Source: Nitrososphaerota archaeon
GTDB lineage: Archaea; Thermoproteota; Nitrososphaeria; Nitrososphaerales; Nitrosopumilaceae
Length of the DNA stretch: 64,000 nucleotides
Assembly: GCA_016215465.1 (NCBI GenBank)
Contig: JACRJT010000051.1
Location: forward strand, 47,498 to 111,497
Direction of reading: 5' to 3'
Positions 43,503 to 53,090 of the stretch are shown here, piece by piece (within the stretch, counting starts at the first letter, position 1; each line of letters starts with the position of its first letter). The notes under the pieces are model-generated. The model was not told the DNA's origin and searched no databases. It saw only the letters and a program-made list of their open reading frames with translations. The position numbers and the translations under genes are program-made.

Positions 43503-43503
43503 A

Positions 43504-44139
43504 TTGCAAGTAGCAGCAATAATTCCTGTCAAGACGTTTTCAAGTGCCAAGTCAAGACTTGGGCTTTCACAAGAAAAAACTTCGCAGTTGTGCAAGATAA
43601 TGCTAGAACAGGTTTTAGAATCAATATCACAATCTAAGATAATAACCAAGTCTATTTTGGTGTCAAAAGACGAGAGCGCATTGCAAATCGGCAAAAGATT
43701 TGACACGGTCCAGATCTTTGAAGATAATGAAAGAGGTGTGAATCACGCTGTTTCCCTTGCGGACAGATATCTTGTAAAAAATGGATTTGACGCATCGGTT
43801 GTATTTCCCCAAGACATCCCCCTCATGCAACCACAAGACATTACCAACCTGATAAGATTTCAAACCATGAAAACATCATTGCTTGTAGTGCCATCAAGGA
43901 AATTCGACGGAACAAACGCGCTAGTAAGAACTCCAGTAGACATAATTGAGACACATTATGATGAGGACAGCTACAAAATACATCTAACAACTGGCAAGTC
44001 GCGTGGAATTTCGACGTCATTTGTTCTAATAAGCAGAATAATGTGGGATGTCGACAACAGATCAGACTTGGAATTTATCATGCGCAATATTGAAAAGCTA
44101 GATCTGAGAGAACGTATTCAAGACATACTAAATGGATGA
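43504..44139 (+). CDS. cofC: 2-phospho-L-lactate guanylyltransferase (CofC)
   Basis: A 211-residue nucleotidyltransferase that makes the GDP-activated donor for CofD. The N-terminal pattern AAIIPVKTFSSAKSRLGLS is the CofC signature, with the lysine-rich nucleotide loop, and VVFPQDIPLMQPQDI near residue 98 matches the P-x-D-x-P-L motif. The start is TTG, one base after the cofD stop. Together the pair provides two consecutive steps of F420 synthesis. Confidence 0.93.
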   Translation: MQVAAIIPVKTFSSAKSRLGLSQEKTSQLCKIMLEQVLESISQSKIITKSILVSKDESALQIGKRFDTVQIFEDNERGVNHAVSLADRYLVKNGFDASVVFPQDIPLMQPQDITNLIRFQTMKTSLLVVPSRKFDGTNALVRTPVDIIETHYDEDSYKIHLTTGKSRGISTSFVLISRIMWDVDNRSDLEFIMRNIEKLDLRERIQDILNG

Positions 44140-44145
44140 GAAAAA

Positions 44146-44880
44146 ATGCTGCCGCTCTTAGGAATAGCTCTCGTAATTGCGTTTCCAGCTGGTGCAGCCA
44201 TCAATCCAGGCGGGATTTTGAGTTTTTACGTTTATGATGATGATCTAAACACCAGTCATCGTGGAATTGACCAAGTTTCAACATCAGGACTGTTAGAATT
44301 TACGATAAACGGCATCTCAATACAGGGTCCATCAATGATAACTGAAACGAGTCAGGATTCCGGAATTTTTGTAGGTCGCCTCAACATACCAAGTACGATA
44401 AGTGGCAGGCCACTACAGCAAGGAGATACGCTTGTCATAAAATACAGTGATGAGTCAGACTATTCTGGAAATCCAACGACTATTTCAAAGTCAATCGCAG
44501 TCACAAAGCACAGCACGAGTTTTTCCACATCTGCAAAAAACATTAGAATCGGACAGACGTTTCAGGTGAAAATTTATGATCCAGACTTTAATTTGGATTC
44601 AAGAAAAGTGGACAACATTCCATTGAGACTGATAGAATTTCGTACAGAAGACGGAATCAGAGCTACTCTTAACAACGAGGCATTTGACGCCAGGACTACA
44701 TCGTTGAGAGAAACGGGTAAAAATACAAACACATTCATAGTAACAGTAAAGATGCCAAAAGAAATAGATGGTGACCGTCTCAAAATTGGTGCATCTGCAC
44801 AGCTCAGATTTACTGACACCACTACACCATCAAGAACCACCGAGATTCTAAAAACAAACATCAAGATAGGATTGCGATAA
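44146..44880 (+). CDS. Secreted protein with two Ig-like domains (thaumarchaeal surface-layer type)
   Basis: A 244-residue protein with a short signal peptide (LPLLGIALVIAFPAGA) and two similar beta domains: FYVYDDDLNTSHRGID onward and VKIYDPDFNLDSRKVDN onward. The D-P-D / D-D-D-x-N loop pattern recurs in thaumarchaeal S-layer-like proteins and may bind calcium. It has no anchor, so it may be held by other surface proteins. It begins 6 bases after cofC; whether it is co-transcribed is unclear. Confidence 0.68.
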   Translation: MLPLLGIALVIAFPAGAAINPGGILSFYVYDDDLNTSHRGIDQVSTSGLLEFTINGISIQGPSMITETSQDSGIFVGRLNIPSTISGRPLQQGDTLVIKYSDESDYSGNPTTISKSIAVTKHSTSFSTSAKNIRIGQTFQVKIYDPDFNLDSRKVDNIPLRLIEFRTEDGIRATLNNEAFDARTTSLRETGKNTNTFIVTVKMPKEIDGDRLKIGASAQLRFTDTTTPSRTTEILKTNIKIGLR

Positions 44881-44900
44881 TTTTTACAAATTGTAAAAAA
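44881..44900. terminator. Hairpin with A/T arms, likely bidirectional terminator
   Basis: TTTTTACAA and TTGTAAAAA are complementary around a single A. It lies between the convergent secreted-protein gene and the RNase P RNA gene. The T-run on each strand follows the respective transcript end. Confidence 0.5.
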
Positions 44901-44902
44901 TC

Positions 44903-45181
44903 GCGTGCTGGCCGTAACCCTCCTTCTGTTTTTACGATATTCCGCTTTGCAGCCTACCTGAACAAGGTGCAGAGCCTATTTGTTCTGTTTGGCTTTGCTC
45001 CACATGGGGCAGATTTTTCACTCCTTTAACTGGAAATCTCAGGTTTTGCCATCATGGTGCTCCAGGTAGGATTGGTTTCTATTCCGTTGCCAATCATTTC
45101 TGACTATCTATCTCTAGATCATGTTTCTGCATGGAGGGAGGAGTTTCCTCTGCTTTCGCAGCGTTTCGTTCACCAGCCCGC
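44903..45181 (-). ncRNA. rnpB: RNase P RNA
   Basis: This 330-base gap has no open frame, but its reverse strand reads as RNase P RNA. The 5' end GCGGGCTGG pairs with the 3' end CCAGCACGC (eight of nine positions, one G-A mismatch) to form P1. Conserved region I is seen as GAGGAAACTCC near the 5' end, and conserved region V as AACAGAAGGAGGGTTACGG close to the 3' end. The RNA cleaves 5' leaders from tRNA precursors together with Rpp proteins. An A+T-rich promoter-like stretch (AAATTAAATTAAAA) lies just upstream. Ends are estimates within a few bases. Confidence 0.88.
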
Positions 45182-45212
45182 AAAACTAGATGGTTTTAAT
45201 TTAATTTGAACA

Positions 45213-47564
45213 TTACTCAAATTTGGAGTGAAAGTATTCCTCGTCATACTTTTCCTTGGCGTGTCTTGACTGCAATCGGTGCCCAGTGTGCACTATATCC
45301 ACATAGAACCTGTAGATGTGCCTATTTTCCTTTAATCGTGATGACATGATTCTCCAAAATGTTCTTGCGTGAAACTCTGAAAACCGGTGATCACGTACAA
45401 TAAAGATCGATTTTTTAGACTTGTCTACTATCTCAAGTGTTTTCGGACTAAAGGCTTGGTCTGCTTGATTTCCGGCTCCAAGTATAATAATTTCGGATTC
45501 TATTTTATCAAAGTTTTCCAATAAGCCAATAGATACATTCTTTGTTTTAGGATATACTTTTTCAAACGGTACTTTTTTCATTTCCAGATCAAACATCATT
45601 TCATTTATTCTATTCATTATTTCAAGTTCGGTTTGCGGTGACTCTATTACACCACGTACAACTCTAACTTTGCTATTGTATGTGAGCGACATCGCGTTTG
45701 CGACTCTTAATCCCAAATCAGAATGTCTTGATTTATCATATGAAACCACCACATTTGCAAGATCTGCTTCAAAGTTTTTCCCAAATCGCACACCAACAAA
45801 ATCACATGTGGATAGGGACAGTAGTTTTCTGTTGTTTCTCAGAAACGCAAAATCAACCAACACGATATTGATTCCTTGCTCTTCAACGGTTGCCAAAATA
45901 GCCTCCGTGACATCATGAGAGATGCGTACAAGGTACCTATGACGTATTGATTGGGGTATTGATTTTTTGAGGTTGATGAATGATTCAATTTCAGATTCAG
46001 CGAATTTGTTCGATACTGCAAGAGGCAGATGAACTGGGATGTGAGTAACATTGAGAAACGATATTTCGCCTTCCTTTTCTTTGGCTATCGCGTTTGCGAT
46101 TTTGAAGAGATTTACAACGTATTTTGGATGGTACATTACGAGGATTCGGTAACCCTTTCTTTCTTGCGGTCCCTGATTATAGATCAGAGGCGCATAATGT
46201 TCTATTTCCTTTTTTGATGTGTAAAACTTGTATATGGCAAAACCAATCACTATCCAAATGATTGCAATGACCCAGCTTTGGGGTTGAGTAAATAACAGAT
46301 ACACTGAAAGTCCCACGGCAGAAAGGGCCCCAAGTATAGGAATTAGAGGAAAGAAGGGGGTTTTGAAACTATAATCTAGTTTTTTTCCATACAGTCTACG
46401 TATTGTGATTGCAGCATAGTTTACTTGAGCAAATAGAAACAAAAACATCACACTTGCGGCAAAAGCAATTTCTGTAAGGTCAAGTGCCATTGCCATAATC
46501 AGCATGATCAGACCAGAAGCAATTGTCGAAATTGCAGGAGTTTTGTATTTTGCATGTATCTTACCAAAAAAATGCGGTAGATTGTAATGAGTTCCCATGG
46601 CATACGAGACACGACTTGAGGAATAGGTAGTTGCGTTTAGAGCTGCAAGTGTTGATACCAGTCCACCTGCAATAACAATTAATGCACCAAAAGGCAGAAA
46701 GTCTTTTGCAGCTTCAATAATTCCAATTTCGCCAAGACCACCAATGAATTGCCATGACGGTTGACCATGCGTTTCAGCCGACAGGCCACCTATGAAAGAA
46801 AATGTAAACAGAATGTAAATCGCAATAACTACACATAGCGAAATTAGTATCGCCCGAGGAATATTCTTTTTCGGATTTTTTAGTTCGTTTCCAGTCTGTG
46901 CAATTACCTCATATCCCTCAAACGCAATAAACGTCAAACCCATCGCTATTACAAGCCCAGACATTCCCTTTGGAAAGAAATTTGTAAAGTTGTCAGGCCA
47001 AGAAGGATTTGTAAAGACCATTGCCACAAGTGCGGCAACAATAAGCACCCCGATTATTGTGATCTGGGTAATTGTGATGGCGTTTCCCACCTTGCTGGTC
47101 GGGGAGGTTCCCCTGACATTGATAAACGTAAAAATCACAATGGCGAGTGCAGCTAGTCCCTTTTCAAATAATGGTGAAGATTGAATTAGATTAGTTGTTG
47201 TTAGTAAATGCGCAAAAAACGCCGCAAACGCAACAGCATAAAGGCTTCCTGCGATAGTATGTGCAAACCACGACATCCATCCGCTTAGAAACGAGTTTGG
47301 TCGTGGAAGGCCTTCTCTCACCCATCGGTATCCACCACCAGTATCAGGTAAGACTGAGCTTAGTTCAGCGTAGGTTAGTGCCGTAAACAGCGTGATGATG
47401 CCATTTATGAGAAAGGCAATCATAAGAGCAGGCCCTGCTTCTGCCATACCAGGTCCCACAAGTACGAATATTGCACCACCGATCATTGCCGCGACTCCAA
47501 CCATGACTACATCCAATAAGGTCAGATTTCTTGCAAGACCAGTGTCTGAACTTTCTGAAGCCAT
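45213..47564 (-). CDS. APC-family amino-acid permease with C-terminal UspA-like domains
   Basis: A 783-residue protein. Residues 1-440 form a twelve-helix amino-acid/polyamine permease; the N-terminal GGAIFVLVGPGMAEAGPAL and FIAFEGYEVIAQTGNELKNP are APC signatures. Two cytoplasmic Usp-like domains follow (YRILVMYHPKYVVN near 465 and NVVVSYDKSRHSDLGLRVAN near 620), with a charged end. Usp domains bind ATP or other nucleotides and may gate transport in response to energy state. The substrate is unknown. ATG start at 47564. Confidence 0.9.
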   Translation of the reverse strand: MASESSDTGLARNLTLLDVVMVGVAAMIGGAIFVLVGPGMAEAGPALMIAFLINGIITLFTALTYAELSSVLPDTGGGYRWVREGLPRPNSFLSGWMSWFAHTIAGSLYAVAFAAFFAHLLTTTNLIQSSPLFEKGLAALAIVIFTFINVRGTSPTSKVGNAITITQITIIGVLIVAALVAMVFTNPSWPDNFTNFFPKGMSGLVIAMGLTFIAFEGYEVIAQTGNELKNPKKNIPRAILISLCVVIAIYILFTFSFIGGLSAETHGQPSWQFIGGLGEIGIIEAAKDFLPFGALIVIAGGLVSTLAALNATTYSSSRVSYAMGTHYNLPHFFGKIHAKYKTPAISTIASGLIMLIMAMALDLTEIAFAASVMFLFLFAQVNYAAITIRRLYGKKLDYSFKTPFFPLIPILGALSAVGLSVYLLFTQPQSWVIAIIWIVIGFAIYKFYTSKKEIEHYAPLIYNQGPQERKGYRILVMYHPKYVVNLFKIANAIAKEKEGEISFLNVTHIPVHLPLAVSNKFAESEIESFINLKKSIPQSIRHRYLVRISHDVTEAILATVEEQGINIVLVDFAFLRNNRKLLSLSTCDFVGVRFGKNFEADLANVVVSYDKSRHSDLGLRVANAMSLTYNSKVRVVRGVIESPQTELEIMNRINEMMFDLEMKKVPFEKVYPKTKNVSIGLLENFDKIESEIIILGAGNQADQAFSPKTLEIVDKSKKSIFIVRDHRFSEFHARTFWRIMSSRLKENRHIYRFYVDIVHTGHRLQSRHAKEKYDEEYFHSKFE

Positions 47565-47630
47565 GTTACCTACCGTCTGAAAATGGGATTTGCATAAATC
47601 TTTACGCTAAATACGATGTTTGTAAATCAG

Positions 47631-48134
47631 TCAATATTTCTTATCAACAAGCCCATATTCAACCAACAATGGTTCAATTTCTTGTTCCGATTTGATCTCA
47701 GAGTAATCTTTTAGTAGATCTTCATTTAGTTCGTAAAACGTGTGCCCCCAGTTGAATTTGCCAAGTAAATCAATCGCAAGCTGTGCATAGCCCAGAATAA
47801 AAGCAGCTCCTGCGATCGCCTCAACAGTGGTCAATTTGTTTAGTTTTGAATAGTTGACAGGGTTTCCCGCAAATAATGGTGGAAGTTTGCGCGGGATTCC
47901 AGAAAATTTTCTTGTAAAGGCGTTTTCTGCCAAGTTCCAGGAACAGTCAATCCCAGTTATGGATTTTGCAATTGTGGCATCTTGCCTTAGAATTGTTTTT
48001 GGTGCAAACGGATCCAAGATTAGGGTATTGCTTTGCGTTTTTGAGACTCCTTTAGCTAACCCAAATTTTACTAGCTTTGCAGCGGTGCATTTTTTTGGAT
48101 CATCTTGCTTTAACATGAATACTTGGATGTTCAT
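47631..48134 (-). CDS. rRNA aminocarboxypropyltransferase Tsr3-like (DUF367)
   Basis: A 167-residue enzyme from ATG 48134 that starts NIQVFMLKQDDPKKCTAAKL, the DUF367/Tsr3 pattern. Other marks are LILDPFAPKTIL, IDCSWNLAENAFTRKFSG, and LPPLFAGNPVNYSKLNKLTT. Tsr3 uses S-adenosylmethionine to add an aminocarboxypropyl group to a small-subunit rRNA base. The gene lies 31 bases after the large surface-protein stop region on the same strand. Confidence 0.9.
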   Translation of the reverse strand: MNIQVFMLKQDDPKKCTAAKLVKFGLAKGVSKTQSNTLILDPFAPKTILRQDATIAKSITGIDCSWNLAENAFTRKFSGIPRKLPPLFAGNPVNYSKLNKLTTVEAIAGAAFILGYAQLAIDLLGKFNWGHTFYELNEDLLKDYSEIKSEQEIEPLLVEYGLVDKKY

Positions 48135-48166
48135 TACAATGAGTTGATGTTTTACCAAATATTTTT

Positions 48167-51100
48167 CTATTGTGCTGAAACGTATGTTATTTCATAATAA
48201 AATTTGGAGTACTGATCTTGCTCTTTTACTATATCTACGGTCCAGACTGAATCTTGGATTGTATTCAAATCAAATTCAGGCATAATTGTGAATTTTTCTA
48301 ATATTGGACCGGGTCCAGAGTATTGCACTTTAAAGCCAGTACCATCAATTTGTACAATACTATAATCAGAGTTCAAAGTCCTAGTCGATTTTGACACAAG
48401 GCAATTAGATGTCTGTCCTATGACACATTGGCCGCTTTCAGTTAAGAGACGTATGTTAACTTTGGATACATCGTCACGCTTGACAACAAGTGAGCCTTGG
48501 AGCACCTTAGGCAATGCTGCTTGGTCTTGTATGGTCTTTTCCACCAGAGGAATTTGGATGCTTGAATCAGTTATTCTATTGAATTTTTCTGATATTTTTT
48601 TAGGCTCTGTTTCGATTTGTGTGATTTTCTTTTCCACCACTTTGAATGTCTTTGTAAAGGTGCCAAACTGCGCATCTACTTTTACAACATAGTTGCCAAG
48701 TGGGGCAGATTGCGGAATTACATAATCATAGTTGTAAATGCCAGAATCATAGTATTTTGACAGGTCGATTTGTTTTCCGCCCAATCCACAGTATGAAGTT
48801 CCACAATTAATTTTATCTTCATCCTCGAGTAAAACTACAAGGTTTAGTTGATCCAAAAATATCACCTTATTCAGACTGCCAGATATGTGGATAGTGTCGC
48901 CAGGAGAATACTCTTCTTTATCAGTATTCAAGTAGAGAGTTAACTTTTCATCTGCATTTATCGGGATATTGTTTTTCACCTCAAAGGTTGTTTGCATCAC
49001 TAGTTTTTTATATGTTGCAGTTACTTTGTAAGTACCATCTTTGAATATTGTAAGAGGATGGTCTTGTGTGGTCTTGAAGTTGCCGCCATTGTCAAAGTAA
49101 AGCTCAGAGTTGTAGATGAGTTTGTTAGCAGATGTTTTTACCTGCACGTTTACTCGGTCAAGGGTAATACCTTCACTGCCTGTTGTGAGTTGCCTTTTTA
49201 TCGCACTTCCACTTATGACGAGTTTTTCGCCTGCACGATACACAGGCTTGTCAGTAGTCACTTCAAGTGGCGTCATGCTAAGTGTATCATTTTCAGGATC
49301 TTTAGATACTTTGAAAAATACATCTAACGTTTCAGATGACGTCTTTATTGAAATGTTATAGGTTCCAAAAACAGTTAGTTTTTCTCCCCGGTAGTTTGGA
49401 TCAGTAATAAGATCAAAATCTTTTTGTGGGATTTGCCAAGTCCAAGAGAATTTGTTGTTCTCAACTTTGCTTCCCCCACTCATGGTTTTCCCACCAGGTT
49501 TTGTAAGTACGATTTGAACTGCAGACTGACCGGTCGTGATTGAACCGTCAAGTTTTACTATTTCTCCTAACCCATAGACGCTCTTGTCAGTCTTGGCGAT
49601 GAGTTTTTTGTTGGTTACATCAAGCGAATCTATCACAGTAAACATTGTGGATGTTTCTTTCCCACCGTATGTGGCAGTTATGATATAGTTACCAGGTAAG
49701 AATACAGATTTGGTGATGGTCGCATCAATTTTGTAATTGCCAGCTATGTCAGGAACTGCTGAAAATGAGTATGACTTTATTTGCGGATCTGTGCTTGGCT
49801 TTCCTGCAGTTTTACCTTGCCCAATAAAGGTGAGCGGCTTGCCATTTTCAGTAGATATTGTGACATATACAGGAATTGCCTCAAAGGTGCTTCTTGTTTG
49901 TGGGATCACGTGCCCCAAAATTACTAGCTTGTCGCCAACATCATAAGTTGCCTGTTCAGTAGACACAAAATTCTTATTTTCAGTTTCAGAATATGCAGTC
50001 GGGTCTTCTACTATGTTAAAATATGCAACTGACTTGCCAAATTCTTTTGAAACTGTCACTCTGTAATCGCCAAGTGTTAAGGTAGGTGAGGAAACTTTGT
50101 ATTCGAATGTGCCGTCGCCTTTAACTGATATCTGGTCAGTCAGTTTGAAAACATTTTTTGTTTCTTTGCCAGATGGTGCACCTGTTTGCAACACTTCGAG
50201 ATCTAGTGCCACAACATGTTTGCTACTTCGCCCATATATGGTAATTGACTCACCAAGTCCGTAGTATTTTTTGTCAGTCACAAGTGTAATTTGTTCTATA
50301 TTTTTTACATCCTGCACGAGCTCAAACGCAGTTTCAGAGTGTTGTGTTCCATAATCTGCAACAACACGGTATGTTCCATAGACAGGATTTACTGTAGTCA
50401 TAAACACGGTTGTTGAAAAGGCATCTTTAGTTGGAAACAGGTTTCCAGTGTAAATTTGGTTTCCTTTTGGATTATACACAGAGAATTTGAGTCCCTCAGA
50501 AGGGATTACTTTGGTAGTTGATGCTGAAAGCAATACGGTTTGACCTGGAATGTATGCAGATTTGTCAGCCATTATAGATAGCTCAGAAATGGCTTCATTT
50601 GGATTTACAGCTATTTCATCACCAACAGAAAACAGCATAGAGTCATACTCCCCGCCATATGATACCGTAACATCATAGGTTCCTTCAGTTACCCCTTGAG
50701 CCTTATCCAGTTTGATGGATGTTTTAAATTTAAGATTAAGATCAGGATACATTGTAATAGTTTTGTAAAAGCTGCCAGGTCCATCTATTGTGATTATCAG
50801 TTGTTGTTGGGAAAAAAACGGTTTTTCTTGGGAAATACGTTTTGAGACATTTCCAGTTATGACTGCAGTTTCGTCAAAGATGTACGAGTGTTTATCTACA
50901 TTTACAGAGACGGTTGCTTGCCCACCATCAGCAGATGTTGTTTCAGTGACTCCATTTGAGGATCCCACAGAGGACATTCTGAACGTCCAATCGTTTGACG
51001 CGTTAGTATCAAGTCCATCGTACTTTCGCTGCCATGATGAGAAATCATTTTTTTGATCAGCCATTATCAGTGTCTCATCAATTATTTTTCCAGACTTGTC

Positions 51101-51433
51101 CTTTAGTTGAACTTTTTCTGAGACATCAGCAAACCACAAGTGTGTATATGAATAAACTACAAACTGTCCTGGTTTTATTATTGAGTCAGTTGGAATGATT
51201 AGTGTCTTTTTTGTTGCAGTAGTTGACGCGATTTTCCATCCCCCAATGTCAATATCATGATCCGTTGGGTTGTACAGTTCGACCCATTCTGATATAGATT
51301 TCATATCATCGCCCGGAGGGTTTGTATCAACTTCATTAATTATTACATTTGGGATTGAATCTTCAGCATATGCATAGACAATTCCTGAAAATGCAAAAAT
51401 CAGAAATATTGCCAATATTGATAATGTATTCAT
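48167..51433 (-). CDS. Secreted protein with lamin-tail domain and seven Ig-like repeats
   Basis: A 1088-residue protein with a signal peptide (SILAIFLIFAFSGIVYAYA). Residues 27-150 form a lamin-tail domain (VIINEVDTNP, WVELYNPTDHDIDIGGWKI). About seven repeats follow, each starting near a D-K-x-x-Y-x-x-G-x pattern (VDKHSYIFDE, ADKSAYIPGQ, TDKKYYGLGE, TEQATYDVGD, TDKSVYGLGE, TDKPVYRAGE, TDKEEYSPGD) and ending in a GxYxVT strand. There is no transmembrane anchor or sorting tail. It likely assembles on the cell surface. Similar repeats appear at 27161 and 56453. Confidence 0.8.
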   Translation of the reverse strand: MNTLSILAIFLIFAFSGIVYAYAEDSIPNVIINEVDTNPPGDDMKSISEWVELYNPTDHDIDIGGWKIASTTATKKTLIIPTDSIIKPGQFVVYSYTHLWFADVSEKVQLKDKSGKIIDETLIMADQKNDFSSWQRKYDGLDTNASNDWTFRMSSVGSSNGVTETTSADGGQATVSVNVDKHSYIFDETAVITGNVSKRISQEKPFFSQQQLIITIDGPGSFYKTITMYPDLNLKFKTSIKLDKAQGVTEGTYDVTVSYGGEYDSMLFSVGDEIAVNPNEAISELSIMADKSAYIPGQTVLLSASTTKVIPSEGLKFSVYNPKGNQIYTGNLFPTKDAFSTTVFMTTVNPVYGTYRVVADYGTQHSETAFELVQDVKNIEQITLVTDKKYYGLGESITIYGRSSKHVVALDLEVLQTGAPSGKETKNVFKLTDQISVKGDGTFEYKVSSPTLTLGDYRVTVSKEFGKSVAYFNIVEDPTAYSETENKNFVSTEQATYDVGDKLVILGHVIPQTRSTFEAIPVYVTISTENGKPLTFIGQGKTAGKPSTDPQIKSYSFSAVPDIAGNYKIDATITKSVFLPGNYIITATYGGKETSTMFTVIDSLDVTNKKLIAKTDKSVYGLGEIVKLDGSITTGQSAVQIVLTKPGGKTMSGGSKVENNKFSWTWQIPQKDFDLITDPNYRGEKLTVFGTYNISIKTSSETLDVFFKVSKDPENDTLSMTPLEVTTDKPVYRAGEKLVISGSAIKRQLTTGSEGITLDRVNVQVKTSANKLIYNSELYFDNGGNFKTTQDHPLTIFKDGTYKVTATYKKLVMQTTFEVKNNIPINADEKLTLYLNTDKEEYSPGDTIHISGSLNKVIFLDQLNLVVLLEDEDKINCGTSYCGLGGKQIDLSKYYDSGIYNYDYVIPQSAPLGNYVVKVDAQFGTFTKTFKVVEKKITQIETEPKKISEKFNRITDSSIQIPLVEKTIQDQAALPKVLQGSLVVKRDDVSKVNIRLLTESGQCVIGQTSNCLVSKSTRTLNSDYSIVQIDGTGFKVQYSGPGPILEKFTIMPEFDLNTIQDSVWTVDIVKEQDQYSKFYYEITYVSAQ

Positions 51434-51563
51434 TTTGTTTACCTACACTTTTTCTGTCAATTTTATTATCATTTTAGATCTTATTTGAGCAAAAGTTGAG
51501 CTAGTTGTTAATGTGAGATGCATCTGTATTAGAACGGTCACTTTGGTTAAAAAACGGTGCGTA

Positions 51564-51821
51564 TTAGTTATCACTACGCCAGTTTGTGTCACAGTTTGGG
51601 CACCTGCCACCCTCTATTTTTGAGCCACAGTCAGCACACATTCCTTGTCCCAATTGCTTAGAAAGCACCTGTTTTCGTTTTCCCACATATACCTTGATTC
51701 CAACATAAATGGCAACTGCAATTATTACAGAGTAAATTAGTGGCAGACCAGCTCCAAGCAATCCTATCATAAAGAACATGACGCCTCCAATTAGAAGCAG
51801 TTCGCGTTTATCGTAAGCCAA
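51564..51821 (-). CDS. Small membrane protein with C-terminal zinc ribbon
   Basis: An 85-residue protein with two transmembrane helices (LLLIGGVMFFMIGLLGAGLP and YSVIIAVAIYVGIKVYVG) and a cytoplasmic zinc ribbon at the end: MCADCGSK and CPNCDTNW. The start is TTG at 51821. The combination suggests a membrane-tethered adaptor; the family is unknown. It follows the 1088-residue gene start by 130 bases on the reverse strand, so it is its upstream neighbour but not clearly in one operon. Confidence 0.65.
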   Translation of the reverse strand: MAYDKRELLLIGGVMFFMIGLLGAGLPLIYSVIIAVAIYVGIKVYVGKRKQVLSKQLGQGMCADCGSKIEGGRCPNCDTNWRSDN

Positions 51822-51879
51822 TTAGGCTGTCTGAGATTTGTTGATTAAAAAATCATGTGTTATTATTGGAATAATAAAA

Positions 51880-51953
51880 TGGGATCGGCCGGATTTGAAC
51901 CGACGACCTCAGGTACCCAAAACCCGAATCATACCAAGCTAGACCACGATCCC
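51880..51953 (-). tRNA. tRNA-Pro (anticodon TGG)
   Basis: A 74-base tRNA on the reverse strand. Acceptor GGGATCG pairs with CGATCCC. The anticodon stem CGGGT/ACCTG encloses the loop TTTGGGT with anticodon TGG, and the T-arm is GTCGG-TTCAAAT-CCGGC. The discriminator base is A and CCA is not encoded, as usual for thaumarchaea. No intron is visible. A TTAAATT sequence about 30 bases upstream may be its promoter. Confidence 0.96.
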
Positions 51954-52027
51954 GCTGTGTGTGCAGCTTTTTCTCCCCAATTTAAGCTTCACATGATTTT
52001 AAATAATATGCAAAATCAGTCCAGCCA

Positions 52028-52918
52028 TTGCAAATTGATGATTATGTCAAGGCAGGAAAAATAGCATCAGAAGTAAGAGAGATTGCGAGAACAAAAAACT
52101 GGGTAGGAAAAACACTCTATGAAATCTGTGAAACAGTAGAAAGTGAAATCAGATCGCGTGGTGGCAAGTGTGCTTTTCCTGTGAACACAAGTCTAAACGA
52201 ACTTGCTGCACATTACACTGCAGAACCAAATGATCCCAAAGTCCTAACAGATACAGATCTCATCAAAATTGATCTAGGTGTGCAGATAAACGGATACATC
52301 GCAGATACTGCAGTAAGCGTTTCCTACGATTCAGAGTTTGACATGTTAGTAAGAACTGCAGAAGAAGCCCTGAAAAATGCAATGGCAATGGTAAAGGAGG
52401 GAACAAAGTCAAGCGATATTGGAAGGATTATTGAAAAAACAGTGAAGCAAAACGGACTAATTCCAATTGCAAATCTAAGCGGACATTCACTTGAGCAGTA
52501 CACCATCCATGCAGGGAAATCCATTCCAAACATTTGGTCGATTGGCTCATTTTCCCTCTCAGTAAAAGAAACATACGCCTGTGAACCATTCGTTACAACG
52601 TCAAAGGGCCTAGGCTTTGTCAGAGAGGGCAAGACAAGAAACATCTTCGGTCTAGTATCAAGGAAAAAAACAAAAAACGAAAAAGCAAACAAATTACTTG
52701 ATCACATATGGGAAAACTTCAACATGCTCCCATTTGCACTCAGATGGATTACAAAGGAGACGGACGAAAAAGATACTAGACCATTGCTTGAGGAGCTTAT
52801 CAAAAACAAAGTAGTACGTGCATACCCAGTACTAATTGAAGCAAACGAGCAGCGTGTTGCACAAGCAGAGCATACATTTATTCCAACACCAACAGGTGCA
52901 ATTGTAACTACGCTATAG
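52028..52918 (+). CDS. map: Methionine aminopeptidase, type II
   Basis: A 296-residue metalloenzyme that removes the initiator methionine from new proteins in the cytoplasm. The metal ligands are visible: D in LIKIDLGVQINGYIADTAV (two aspartates), H in LSGHSLEQYTIHAG, E in YACEPFVTT and E in AEHTFIPT. The helical insertion near residues 200-250 marks the type II form of archaea and eukaryotes. The start is TTG at 52028, with the tRNA-Pro gene divergent upstream. Its 3' end overlaps the convergent zinc protein by 11 bases. Confidence 0.95.
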   Translation: MQIDDYVKAGKIASEVREIARTKNWVGKTLYEICETVESEIRSRGGKCAFPVNTSLNELAAHYTAEPNDPKVLTDTDLIKIDLGVQINGYIADTAVSVSYDSEFDMLVRTAEEALKNAMAMVKEGTKSSDIGRIIEKTVKQNGLIPIANLSGHSLEQYTIHAGKSIPNIWSIGSFSLSVKETYACEPFVTTSKGLGFVREGKTRNIFGLVSRKKTKNEKANKLLDHIWENFNMLPFALRWITKETDEKDTRPLLEELIKNKVVRAYPVLIEANEQRVAQAEHTFIPTPTGAIVTTL

Positions 52919-53090
52919 GTTCGCCAAAAATTTTTGTAATATTCATCGGAACATCACATGAGGAACATTTTGACGATTCAGCAAAAAGACAGTCACCTTG
53001 CTTAAATTTTCTTTTTGATTCTTTTTTGCACGATGGACACTTTTCCATAGTGTATGCAACTATTTGTTTTTCTTTTTTTGAAAATATCAT
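52908..53090 (-). CDS. Small zinc-ribbon protein
   Basis: A 60-residue protein. CPSCKKE and KCSSCDVP form a four-cysteine zinc ribbon. ATG 53090 gives a basic start (MIFSKKEKQIVAY); an inner ATG 42 bases later also exists. It overlaps the DUF1512 gene by four bases upstream and the map gene by 11 bases downstream, so it is translated after DUF1512 in one operon. Function unknown. Confidence 0.6.
   Translation of the reverse strand: MIFSKKEKQIVAYTMEKCPSCKKESKRKFKQGDCLFAESSKCSSCDVPMNITKIFGEPIA

Noticed and set aside
51954..52027. Box C/D sRNA next to tRNA-Pro
   Set aside because: No RTGATGA and CTGA boxes with proper spacing were found; the only TGATGA lies inside the methionine aminopeptidase gene.
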